Assembly (NCBI GenBank): GCA_003427395.1
Contig: BFEA01000560.1
Location: 615,259 to 653,194 of the forward strand
DNA from: Chara braunii
Taxonomy: Eukaryota; Streptophyta; Charophyceae; Charales; Characeae
DNA: 37,936 bases
Direction of reading: 5' to 3'
This document shows positions 21,661-31,361 of this stretch, one piece after another. The position numbers and the translations under genes are program-made. Position 1 is the first letter of the stretch; the number at the start of each line of letters is the position of its first letter. The notes beneath the pieces were generated by a model. The model was given only the letters and a program-made list of their open reading frames with translations, did no database searches and was not told the DNA's origin.

Positions 21661-23276
21661 TGGTCCCGTACGACAGGATAGGTTTTCGCAAGGCATAAGC
21701 TTGCATCCCTAAGGGGCTGTCACAACCCTTTGGGGCATATCCCTACAGAGCTACTGACCCACATGTGAAGGCTTTTAAGTGCAATCGCAGAGGTAGATCA
21801 GTCGAGGGCGTTTGCTCGTCTTGCTGCAGTATAGGAAATGTTTGACTAAACGCCGAATGGACCCGAACGTCGTTTGTTCCCTGGGGCGCTGATCTCCCAA
21901 GTACGAAGCGTACGCCGGTCGACTAGGACAGTCTCAACCAATCGTGAAAACCTTTCATTAATCTTAGTCGCTTAAACATAAAGTCAAACGAAAGTTATGA
22001 CAGCCATACATATAATTGTATCAAAAGGAATCGATCGTAGCCGACACAAACAAATATTTCCAGTATAAAAAGATAACTAAAAAAAAATACAAATCATCAT
22101 CTCATACATTCAATAACACAAGATCAAAAACTATCATGCCGCCTACGGTCAAATACCACAAAACAATCAAAACAACTGCCAACGAAAAGTTGGCTAATCG
22201 AAAATAAGATTGATGTTGCCAACATGGTAGTTGGACAACCTCAATTTTGTCTGATGAGACGCGTTGCCAAAGTCATTCATTCCATCCTATCGCCGATCTA
22301 AAGTTCGACGAGCATACCTGTCTTTGTCCATTTCCAATCTTTTTGGATGACAGACCGCTTGCGCATGATTCTTCATCAGGGGCATCGCTTGACGTGAAGC
22401 ATGCCTCTTCCTCTAGGAAGTGGTCTGGGGTACTCCTCCTCCTCGTCCGAGCACAAAACTCGGATCTCAGAAGTCGGGCCGTCTCCACCGAATCGGCAAG
22501 TACCCCCCCTAGAACGGTCCACTCTGGATCGATAACAGGGTCGGCTCCTGAAGCAACGAACCCCCGCCCCAGATGCTTCATAGAGATGGTGGATGCGTCC
22601 ACCACAAGTAGCTTTTTTATTTCTCCTAAGTCCCGGGGTAACTTAAACGAAAAGAAATCTAAAGAGATAAAGAAAATGAGAATCATTTAGACAGGTACAG
22701 GTAGATAAGGTCGTTTGGGATAAAATGTGTCAATCCTTGGGAAAAAGCTAAATTCGTTTGACCTTACCCGTTTTATTTCAATAGAATCCATTCTACGACA
22801 CACGTTGAATAACATTTTTTCAAAACAACAAGTTCCTTTTGATAAGCAGGCAGGTGAAAAAAAGCTGAAAGAAAACAATCCATTCCTTCATCTCAAATAG
22901 GCATAATCAATCTCCTTTGTAAGCATCCCTCTACCTACCTGCACAGACCGCAAAGGAAACACGTTCAAAAGAAAACAATATAGTCCCATACTCGAGCCAG
23001 GCTTTTCCATTCACATGCATGACTTGCACAACTTTCCTCTACCTTTTCTTTTGAATATTCAAAACGAACAGGGTCAAGCAAAGTGCGGTTTCACACAGGC
23101 GTGAAAGGAAGTCTGAGTCATTCAACTGACCTTGAGTGAAGTTTGATCCGGCCCACTCAAGAAAGCTGTATAGAATTATGCTTTCTTCACGAGAAGGTCG
23201 TCACACCTAGTCGTCACCAAGTGATCGATGCCACTTCCTTTGATGACCGCTTGCCAGGGTACCCTCTCGGCACTGA
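21661..23276. other. No recognised gene; AT-rich intergenic stretch
   Basis: This region contains an A-rich stretch (about 22015-22205) and a 137-residue minus-strand open frame (22273-22686) with no domain I recognise; its composition (VASGADPVIDPEWTVLGG) is protein-like, but there is an equally long open frame on the other strand. I see nothing else I can support. Confidence 0.5.
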
Positions 23277-23331
23277 TCACCTTGCAATAATCCTGTAGCG
23301 TCTTTGTACTACCGGCATTAAAACCGGAGTT

Positions 23332-23600
23332 GCCGCCGAAAAATCCGGCAGTGCTTTCTCACCACCGCCGAAAAAAACAGAACTGCCGCCGCAAAAATTC
23401 AGCAGCGCTTCCGCACCACCGCCGAAAAAAGTCGCCTCGCCGCCGCAGAATTTCAGCAGCACTTCTGTACCGCTGCCGTAAAAAGCCGCGTCGCCGCCGC
23501 AGAATTTCAGCAGCACTTCCGTACCGCTGCCGTAAAAAGTCGATTCGCCGCCGCAGAATTTCGGCAGCACTTCCTTACCGCCGCAGTGAAAAAACAGCAG
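23332..23600. repeat. 54-bp GC-rich minisatellite
   Basis: Units begin at 23332, 23385, 23439, 23493 and 23547, keyed on GCCGCCGCAGAATTTCAGCA followed by GCACTTC and a CCGCTGCCGTAAAAA block. The period is 53-54 bp with about five copies, the middle two nearly identical. Because 54 is a multiple of three, every frame stays open, and the minus-strand reading gives an 18-residue repeat (EVLLKFCGGDAAFYGSGT). I treat this as a DNA repeat, not a gene. Confidence 0.9.
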
Positions 23601-25252
23601 GCCAAAATTAGTAAAATTTGGGCCCCAGGCCCAAATTTTCATTGTGCCGCACTGCCGTAGTCCCTCAGCGTCACTGGGTCTGTCCGTGGGACCAGCACCA
23701 GCCAAAGGGGAGGGGAGCAGAGTGCCCCCTTTCTTGGCTATGGCTGCCCTGCTCTCCTCCTTGCGCTCCTCTACAGATCTCCAGCCTCTCCTCACGTTGC
23801 CTCAGGCAGCAGCTCCAACAACGAGCATCACTCAAGTGTGCTCGTTACACACTAGCATCACGAGTGCATTGTGTGGCAGCTGGGGGGCAGCTACCTGTTT
23901 TATATTGGTTGAGGAGGGCTGGACATCACTCCAGCCCCCAGGCAAAATCGCGGGCTCACTGTGAGCCCTTGATCTAGCTTGGATCCAGGGTTGACTGTGG
24001 CCGCACCACAGCCACAGCCTTAGTGTGGGGCAGTTTCTTTAACTGCCCTTATTTTATTTTTATTTTCTTTTTCCCAGCTATCTCGGAATCTCACGAGATA
24101 GCTGGGCTCCTGCCATTTCCAAATCTATTTTTCTTTTATTTTTCTGATAAGGGGTTGGAGAGATACAACCCCTTACATTTCGATGTACGTGGACCCTTTT
24201 TCCAGGGCAGATACATCGGGGAAAAGGTTGTACTTAGCCTTTTCCTTTTGTGACCCTTCAATTTCCAGGCTCCCTTCAAAAACGGGAGCCTGACAGTTAC
24301 CTCTGGCAGCTTCTGCGATAGGTAGCACCACGTGAGGACAAGTGTCCTCACATATAAATAAAAAGAAAATTAAAAATTTAAACCTAACTCTAATTTTTAC
24401 TGCACCTGGCTCTTACCTCAGCCAGGTGCATGTTGTTGCATCCAAACAGCCTTCCACCTTTTGCTCTGCCCTCCCCTGAAAACGAGGAAGGCAGTTGTCA
24501 GTTTGGGAGGAGTAGGACCTCCCTCTCCCATCTATCACGTCCCTCCTCCCTTTCTCTCTTCAGCCAGCTCCCACAGTCCCATTCTCACGTGCACGTCGTG
24601 AGCCGCGAGATCTTGGATCTCGCGGCCACGAATATTCGTGGCTTTCTGGGTGGGGAGCTGGGTCTGCTCCCACACAGCCTGAAAAGGCTGTTCCTTTCCA
24701 GCCACGAGGTAAGTTGCCTCGTTTTGTTTTGTTTCCCTTTTTTTTTTTTTTTCAGCTTTTAGTTCTCTTCGTTTTCAGCTACCTCCGTTTTTCCTGTTTG
24801 GTTGAGCCTCAATTGGCTATGAACGGGGAAACTTTCGTTTTGCCTACAGTTGTAGACGAACGACTGCTTGGATGACCCTTCCCTCAATGGCTCTGCATAC
24901 CTCCATGTTCTGGAGGTAGATTCATTCGATTTTGCTCATCCTATCGATGAAAGTAGAGGGAGGCCAACGGCCAGGTAAGTCCCCCCACCTTTTCTCTCTC
25001 TCTCTCTCTAACCCCGAATGTAGCCGCCCATAGGCGGCAAATTCAATCGATTTTGCTCATCCAAGGATGAGCAGTCGTGGTCCAGCCTCCTGGTGAGTCG
25101 GTGTAGCCCGACGAAACAGCCTGGCACAGTCCCTTTCCCCCTCTCTCTCTCTCGTGAGCCTGTACCCAGGCGCGATAAGCGCCGGGTTCAGGCACTCCTA
25201 TGCCCTGCTACCTAGGCTAAATTCTAAAAGAATCTAAAAAAAAAATCTAGGG

Positions 25253-25284
<32 letters not shown>

Positions 25285-25545
25285 CTTACCTGGAAATTGG
25301 CTGCCCGTTATTACGGGTGCCTGCAACCATGCCTGGGGACTATAAGTCGCTGTTTCTTCTGAACGCGCCACATGGCGCCTGCTTCTAGTTAGATTTTATT
25401 ATTATTATTTTTTTTTTTTTACTTACCGTTTTTAGGTATGCCGTTGGCATAAGCCAACGACCACTGCAGCTTGCGCCAGCCTAGCCGGCATCCCCCCCCC
25501 TTTTTCTGATAAGCAGACCAGAGTTCTATTCCCTTCAGGGAATTG

Positions 25546-25608
25546 AAAAAAATGGGACCATTTCTCAATTTATGTGTGTCATCCTTGCGCAGGGGCCATG
25601 CTAATCTG
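25546..25608 (-). ncRNA. U6 snRNA 3'-half-derived segment
   Basis: On the minus strand GATTAGCATGGCCCC, then GCGCAAGGATGACAC and GAGAAATGGTCC match the 3' half of U6 spliceosomal snRNA with few differences. A run of seven T (25546-25552) follows, like a Pol III terminator. The 5' stem-loop and ACAGAGA box of U6 are absent: similarity begins at the AGATTAGC block. So it is a 5'-truncated U6 derivative, not a working snRNA gene. Confidence 0.85.
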
Positions 25609-25699
25609 CGTCGCCGATCTGGGCCGCGCGATCCTCCAGATCGACGACCAGATCTGGTGCGCGAGTGACAAAACAACGGCCAACTCCAAAAAGGAGTTA

Positions 25700-25804
25700 G
25701 CCCGATAGGTTGCGCGCAACCAGGTTTGATCCCGGTACCTGCTAGGCGAAGGTCTGGCATCGTATCCTACTGGGCTAGCTCCTATCACGATAATGATAGG
25801 AGCT
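25700..25804 (-). ncRNA. tRNA-like head with A and B boxes (SINE-type)
   Basis: On the minus strand TAGCCCAGTAGG (766-777 of this kilobase, i.e. 25766-25777) fits the Pol III A box. GGGATCAAACC (25723-25733) fits the B box, and the flanking bases ACCGGG and CCTGGT can pair as a T stem. Box spacing is about 44 bases, normal for tRNA-derived promoters. It reads toward the U6-derived segment 120-150 bases downstream on the same strand, suggesting a single transcription unit of about 260 bases ending at the T-run. Confidence 0.5.
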
Positions 25805-26367
25805 GCTCTTCTATATGAAGAGCTCAGCCTTCTCCTTCCAGCTAGCCTGTGGCCTTGAAGGCATTACCTGCCTGTGGCCTAGCCATACCAGTTAGCCGCG
25901 TGATCGCGGCTTGGTTGGCCATCTAATCGGGTAGGCCTCGGCATTGGCCTGTCGGCCCCCAGGCTCGAAGTCGAACCCCACGGGCCTAGGAAATAAAAAA
26001 AACTTCCTATTCCTTCTGCGTCGCGGCCCTATACCCGGCGCAACCCTCTTTTTAGACCACTTAGGCCCTGAATCGCGCGGCTTAACAGCCGCACGACATT
26101 ATTATAGGTAGAATAGGTTTAATTTTTTGCATTCCCTTGTTCGCACGTTCCTGCGACTTCGACAAAAGCGAAGCATTGCCGTTCACATCCGTTACTCTCG
26201 GATGCCACACGCGTCCAGAAAAGAACTTTTAGTTTCTCAGTCATAGGTTACGTCTGAATAAACTTTGGCAAACGTCAGTCTCGTCAAGTCCTTCAATTCA
26301 ACGAAAAAGGTCAGATAGTGTCCGACGTTGAAAAACCCCGGCAAATACCCTTGTCAGGGTATTTGCC

Positions 26368-26488
26368 CCGACACCGCGACGAGGTTTCTACCCGCAACAC
26401 TATCCTCGCCGTCTAACTTTGATCCCTCCACAGACTCAGAAACATCATCGATCTCAGTTTGATTCCCTTCGGAATTAACCATCATCAA
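26368..26488. other. Gypsy-C sequence past the gag stop
   Basis: On the minus strand this follows the Gypsy-C gag stop at 26489. A short polar reading (EGNQTEIDDVSESVEGSKLDGED) is possible, then stops. No protease or RT is seen, so Gypsy-C is either truncated here or interrupted by the hairpin-dense region. Confidence 0.35.
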
Positions 26489-26779
26489 TCAACTGCGCTT
26501 CTTCTTCCACTCTTGTGGAGCCTTTTTCTTTCTTCCGTCCATAAGGGGGGTTTCAGCACCACCCAGCGTAACCTCTAAGTCTAGGGCCTTCTTGTTGAAT
26601 GTCTCAAAGGTGTGATACTCTAGGCGAGCCTCGCTGGCCAGTAAGTTCTTGATGAATATGGGAAGACATCTCAAGAACATGGTCAATAAGACCTGTGGAT
26701 TGTGCTCCACCCTAGGGACGACAATCAACCGCTCTACGGTTGTGGTAAGCTCTCGCACTGACTTGTACTTCCTAGCATT
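26489..26779 (-). pseudogene. Gypsy-C gag, 3' part
   Basis: Minus-strand frame RKYKSVRELTTTVERL, then EHNPQVLLTMFLRCLP, EARLEYHTFETFNKKALDLE and a basic end (GRKKKAPQEWKKKRS). This is the C-terminal half of a Ty3/gypsy gag capsid. It continues the frame that breaks off at LLKLDA at 36,450: removing Gypsy-B and one copy of the 4-bp duplication rejoins the codons. The basic end has no CCHC knuckle. Confidence 0.8.
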
Positions 26780-26897
26780 GTTACGATCCTGGTCATTTCC
26801 CAAGTGCAAATTCACAATGAAAGACAATGCGACCCAATTGCGAAAGAAATGAAAGCACTTGCAAAGAGATAAAGACCGGAAGAGAGAGGAATAAGAA

Positions 26898-26936
<39 letters not shown>

Positions 26937-27091
26937 CACCAGCAAGACCAAGGACAATTCCCCCTTCTCTCTCCACCTTCCTCCTCCTCCTTCAATCCGC
27001 CAATCTTATTCGTCTCTCAATAATAATAATAACAATGAATGGATGAACCATAATCAATATCCGAAGTTCCCTCTTACTGCTGACTCAACTC

Positions 27092-27130
<39 letters not shown>

Positions 27131-28154
27131 CGCCTTCCGTAGCTATGGCTTCCCTCCTTCAGCCTTCCCTCTCATGCATAGGCTATGGTGGACTGGTGAG
27201 GGCCCTGCCCTCCTGTACAAAAGACAACCCAAAGCAGCTATGGTGCTGCCGATGTCCAAAGGTCAACCCAAGAGCAGCTATGCCGCTGCTGGCTGGTCCG
27301 CCATGCTTGACTCTGCCTCGACCTTCCTTGGTGCAGCGCTACCCCAACCGGGGCCTTCTAGATGCAGCGCCCAACAAGGTGATGATGACGGTGTCCACCA
27401 TAGCCAGGTAAGTGCCTCGCCACTCTCCTACCATGCCCCCTTCTTCCTCCTCCTCAACCTGGACTGCTCGCCATAGCCAGGCTGAGCTCTAGCGGTCCCT
27501 TCTCCCTCCTAGCAGCGTTGTGCTCCAGCAGCATATCGCCAATCCTTGCACACCGCAAATGAGGAAGAGCAACCTAGAGATTAGCGGCCTACCGGCCTCC
27601 TGGGCGGTGACTTCCTAGGCCGAGTGGCCTCCCAGCAACTTGTACCTCCTCCCTTTTGGAGGGAAACATCATTGCAAGCCCTGCTAACCTCCGGACAGGC
27701 CCTACACCCGAGGTACTTGGACTGGTACCGGCCTACCTCTAACCTACCGCTACTGGGCCTCTAAAAATGCCAACTTTTTGTCTTCTTCTACTCGGCCTTC
27801 AGTACCCGACATTCATACCACTACTCGAGTGGTACCGGCCTACCTGCTACTCGAGTGTTTTCTCCCTGCTCTAAGTGTCGCGGGCCTACCCCCCCTACTT
27901 GAGTGTCTACCCCCCTGCAACCTTCACAGACACGGCCACAGGTAAGTACCGGCCCTGCGGGCCTTGCAAACAACAAGTACACACACTCAACCGACAAGCA
28001 CTCAAACAGTCATGCAAACCAGCAGGCATGCACACACACACACACAGACATGGAAATCACAGCAGAATGCGGGAATTTCAGCAAGGCATTCGTTCCAGCG
28101 GCAAATCCCAGAAATCAGCAGTGTTCTCAGTCTGTGTTTTGGCGGGTCATTACA
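26780..28154 (-). repeat. Gypsy-B 3' LTR
   Basis: 1375 bp, starting TGTAATGACCCGCC and ending CGTAACA on the minus strand. It matches 35015-36449 end to end. It contains GAA, AAT and CAA microsatellites and a CT-rich tract. The Asn-rich open frame at 26827-27411 is a repeat artefact. Confidence 0.95.
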
Positions 28155-28170
28155 TTACTCCCCTCTCGAG
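28155..28170 (-). promoter_or_regulatory. Gypsy-B polypurine tract
   Basis: CTCGAGAGGGGAGTAA lies directly before the LTR start on the minus strand. It is the expected plus-strand priming site of the element. Confidence 0.75.
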
Positions 28171-28195
28171 AGCGAGGTCCCTTCGAGCGAGTAAC

Positions 28196-29458
28196 TCAGT
28201 CAGAGTCCCCACAGAACGCATCGTAGGAGTACATCATAAAGAGAGACTTAGTCAATCCATGAGGAGTCATTGTTGCAACGAACTTAGCAGTCTGTCCCTC
28301 AACGATCTGTCTTTCGTAAGCGTTCACAACACGGGGAGCATTTTTTAGCAGCTCTTTCCGGTCGATCAAGAAGAATTCAGTCAACGAGTGATAGAGGAAG
28401 TGAACTTTGTACTGTCTGTTCCTCCCTCTTCCTTCGTGAGAAACGATTCTGTCTATCTCATGGCCACCGTCGATAGGGCGAGGTATCATAGGGTCACGGT
28501 AAGGGAATGTCTCATCATCAATGTGTGGGAATAGTTTAGACGAATGAAAAACCGGATACGTGCGCAGATGAGGAGGCACGTCAATCACAAATGAAGGATC
28601 GAAATCATCCCCAATCACTTTCAGAATCTGCCACGGGCCATAGTACAAGGGAAGAAGTTTTCGTGATACACCCTCTTCATCAAAAAACTCAGACATTTTG
28701 ACCCAAACATAATCCCCTACTTTGAATTTCTCTTCTTTGCGCAGCTTGTTAGCATGTTTGATCATGGCATGTTGACGCTTGTTCATGGCTGCGATGACAA
28801 CTTTGAGCAAGCGTGCGTACTTGGCATTGTAGCCAGGCATGCCGGGCATCAAACCAGGTGACCGCTCAGGGAACAGATGGGAGAGGGGATTGCGCATCGG
28901 CCATCCATATTGCAGCTGGTTTGGTGTCACACCAGTTGCAGAGTGAATGGAGTTGTTGTACAACCCCTTCACTTTGTGCAACTCCTTATCCCATGTGTTC
29001 TAATCTGGAACAATCAGCGCGCGAAGTAGTTGGATGACAGTCTGGTTGATCTCCTCAGCCAATCCTTCAGGGTGCCGACCAGAGGTCCTGTTCAGCTTAA
29101 CGTCGTAGATCTGAGACGTGAAGTCCCTCCAATCTTTATTGATGAATCGGGTGTCCCGATCGCTCACAATGGTTTTCGGGTGGACGTACTGCAGAATATA
29201 CTGCTGATGAAATTCTTCGATGATAAGCTCGGTTGGGGCATGGGGAGGGAAAGAAATCAGATTCAGAAATTTGGAGAAACGATCCACTATGACCATGACC
29301 TGTGAATTCCGTGCTTCACTCACCTTTCCCATGTTCGTGAAGTCGATGGAAATCGAATCACCGGGTCCATCAGGAATGGGGAGAGGTCTAAGTAGGCCAT
29401 AAGGCTTATGCCTGTGGACCTTGGTTCTTTGGCATACCTGACATTCAACAATAAATTT
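28196..29458 (-). pseudogene. Gypsy-B integrase with chromodomain-like tail
   Basis: Integrase inserts the cDNA into the genome. In the same frame as RT it reads ECQVCQRTKVHRHK (CxxC of the zinc finger), DSISIDFTNMGK (first Asp), VSDRDTRFINKDW (second Asp), GRHPEGLAEEINQ (Glu region), then a TAG at about 28997, and the C-terminal domain from 28981: NSIHSATGVTPNQLQYG, VGDYVWVKMSEFFDEEGVSRKLLPLYYGPWQILKV and HLRTYPVFHSSKLFPH. The tail QYKVHFLYHSLTEFFLIDRKELLKNAP resembles a chromodomain, as in chromovirus-type elements. It is separated from RT-RNase H only by the TAG at 29459-29461. It ends at 28196, 26 bases before the polypurine tract. Confidence 0.92.
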
Positions 29459-31108
29459 CTAAGCAGATCCTTTCATTCCTGGCCAATCAAATTGCTGCAG
29501 AAGACTTCCATAAGTTTTCTCAAAACCGAAATGTCCACTCCGACCATGTGCCAAATCCAAGAAATGAGTTCGGAGAGGCGCATGGTTAGGTACACACAGA
29601 CGATCAAATTTCCCATACCGGCGGAACACAAGACCCTCGCATTCACGAAAATCAGGCTGACTGTTAGGGTCAGCCTTGAGCTGCTCAAGGATGGGACTAA
29701 GGTCCGGATCCTTGGCGGTGTGTTCGACCAGATCCTCCTTCAGTTTCCTTCGGAGGTCGTAGGAACCCACAAGGCAAGTCAAGAATTCAGGATGGTGAGA
29801 CAATGCATCAGCAACCCGGTTATAACAGCCTGTCTTATGTTTCAACTCAAAATCGTACACATCAATGTCATGCAACCAGCGGGTCAGCGTTGGAGAGAGA
29901 TCAATTTGTGTCTTAATCCACTGCAAGGTCTGATGATCTGAGTAGACCTTGAAGTGACGACCCAAGGGGTAGTGCTTCCAATGTGTGAGCGCATCCCGCA
30001 GGGCGTAGAGCTCACGCATGTATGTGGAGGTAGCTACCTTGTGGCTGGGCATGCGTTTGTTGTAGTGTTCGAGCGGACGCAGGCCATCACCATCATCTTG
30101 TTGCAGCACTGCACCAATCCCAAACGGGCTCGCGTCCGTAGTGACTACGAATGTGAGGTTGGGATCCGCAATGCGGAGCACAGGATGACTCACCAATGCC
30201 TCTTTTAAGGCTTGGAACACAGTCTCACACTTCTCACACCATGCATAGGCAACATTCTTGCTGGTTAGTCTTGAGAAAGGGTGAGCAACAACAGAGAATT
30301 TGGGCGCAAACTTCTGGTAATATGAGGCCAAACCAAGGAAAGAACGCAGTTCGCGTACATTTGCTGGTTGAGGCCAGTTTCGGATGACCTTAACCTTGGT
30401 TGCCTCCGGCTCAAGGCCGTTTGCAGACAACCAGTGTCCAAGATAGATGACGCTGTCCCTTCCAAACTCAGATTTCTCTAAGTTGAGGTGCAGTTGCGCC
30501 TCCTTGAGGACCTGCAAAACTTCCTCAAGGTGCTTGACGTGCTCTTTCATGGACTTGCTGAAAATCAGGATATCGTCAAGGTACACAACCATAAAACTGT
30601 TGAGTTGATGGCGAAGTACCTTGTCCATGAGGCACTGAAATGTGGCCGGTGCATTCGTAAGATCGAAGGGCATAACGATGAATTCGTACAACCCATCGCG
30701 TGTTTTGAATGCAGTTTTGTGTTGGTCACTCGGATCTACTTTAATCTGGTGGTAACCAGATTTGAGGTCGATCTTGGAGAAGACCTTGCATCCACTTGCC
30801 GCATCCAGCAGATCATCTATGCGAGGCAAAGGATAAGCATTCTTTTGGGTGATTCGATTGAGCCCACGATAGTCAATAGACATCCGGAGTTTGCCTCCTT
30901 TCTTCGGCACAAACAGGACAGGTGCACCGAACTCAGACTCACTAGGCCTAATCCATCCACGATCAATCATATCATCAATCTGCCTTTTCAACTCCTCCAA
31001 CTCGCCTTGCCCCATATGGCAGACGCAACCCTTTGGAGGAACACTTCCCTCTGTTATCTCGATTTTGTGTTTGACCGGACGCTCGGGAACTTCACGAGGT
31101 TCGTCCAA
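29459..31108 (-). CDS. Gypsy-B reverse transcriptase and RNase H
   Basis: A 549-residue open frame. RT: GWIRPSESEFGAPVLFVPKK (51-70), MSIDYRGLN (76-84), YPLPRIDDLL (92-101), FSKIDLKSGYHQ (110-121), MPFDLTNAPATFQ (146-158; Asp where Gly is usual) and catalytic YLDD (176-179). RNase H: VVTTDASPFGIGAVLQ (321-336), YMRELYALRDALTHWKHYPLGR and YSDHQTLQWIKTQ, then VADALSHHPE. The integrase zinc-finger histidines (HGRSGHFGFEKTYG) follow. The frame opens at a 11-bp tandem duplication that shifts it from the upstream pol frame, and closes at a TAG that probably replaced CAG. It copies element RNA into cDNA in the virus-like particle. Confidence 0.95.
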   Translation of the reverse strand: MDEPREVPERPVKHKIEITEGSVPPKGCVCHMGQGELEELKRQIDDMIDRGWIRPSESEFGAPVLFVPKKGGKLRMSIDYRGLNRITQKNAYPLPRIDDLLDAASGCKVFSKIDLKSGYHQIKVDPSDQHKTAFKTRDGLYEFIVMPFDLTNAPATFQCLMDKVLRHQLNSFMVVYLDDILIFSKSMKEHVKHLEEVLQVLKEAQLHLNLEKSEFGRDSVIYLGHWLSANGLEPEATKVKVIRNWPQPANVRELRSFLGLASYYQKFAPKFSVVAHPFSRLTSKNVAYAWCEKCETVFQALKEALVSHPVLRIADPNLTFVVTTDASPFGIGAVLQQDDGDGLRPLEHYNKRMPSHKVATSTYMRELYALRDALTHWKHYPLGRHFKVYSDHQTLQWIKTQIDLSPTLTRWLHDIDVYDFELKHKTGCYNRVADALSHHPEFLTCLVGSYDLRRKLKEDLVEHTAKDPDLSPILEQLKADPNSQPDFRECEGLVFRRYGKFDRLCVPNHAPLRTHFLDLAHGRSGHFGFEKTYGSLLQQFDWPGMKGSA

Positions 31109-31361
31109 ACCTCGTCCAAAACTTCAGGGAATTGATCTAATAGCTGGCGAATGTTGGTTGGGACTTCCGGTGGAGGATCATCCTCATCAGGAGAAAGAAA
31201 ATTAGACTGTAAATTTACAGCAATGACAACCGGATTAGAAGTAGAGGGATTATTCACAGTAGAAGTAGATGGATTAGAATTAGAGGTGGTAGAAGTAGAG
31301 TTACTTACCGAGGTAGAAAACGCAGCAAAAGTAGAAGGCACATGGAGAGGCTTTACAAAAG
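31109..31361 (-). pseudogene. Gypsy-B linker between protease and RT
   Basis: Ser/Thr/Asn-rich frame (STSTTSNSNPSTSTVNN) ending in the conserved pre-RT motif IRQLLDQFPEVLDE. It is out of frame with the protease (about 2 extra bases near 31,362) and with RT (11-bp duplication at 31101-31122). Confidence 0.75.

Larger units (their letters stand above)
23613..26367. repeat. Hairpin-dense region (array of perfect inverted repeats)
   Basis: Successive short inverted repeats, mostly perfect, recur every 40-150 bases. Those with the longest arms are at 23613-23639 (12 bp), 23952-23968 (8), 24028-24048 (8), 24073-24106 (13), 24148-24175 (10), 24266-24292 (9), 24332-24351 (9), 24401-24430 (11), 24602-24626 (11), 24625-24642 (18-bp palindrome), 24898-24918 (8), 25054-25073 (9), 25442-25459 (7), 25708-25721 (14-bp palindrome), 25777-25804 (11), 25805-25823 (7), 25894-25911 (7), 26077-26092 (6) and 26340-26367 (11). 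No protein frame is convincing. A tRNA-like/U6 unit lies inside (25546-25804). The arm sequences differ from one hairpin to the next, so this is not a tandem repeat. Confidence 0.85.

Noticed and set aside
22251-22258. CTGATGAG as a hammerhead ribozyme core
   Set aside because: No GAAA partner or flanking stems at suitable spacing.
23277-23795. A 172-residue minus-strand protein with an 18-residue repeat
   Set aside because: The repeat is a 54-bp minisatellite that keeps every frame open; the ends have no protein-like features.
25895-25985. A second tRNA-like unit (B-box-like GGTTCGACTTC on the minus strand)
   Set aside because: No A box at proper spacing on the same strand; the match may reflect the hairpin-rich composition.
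26827-27411. Asn-rich protein (also at 35063-35674)
   Set aside because: Both copies lie inside the Gypsy-B LTRs and are translations of AAT and CAA microsatellites.
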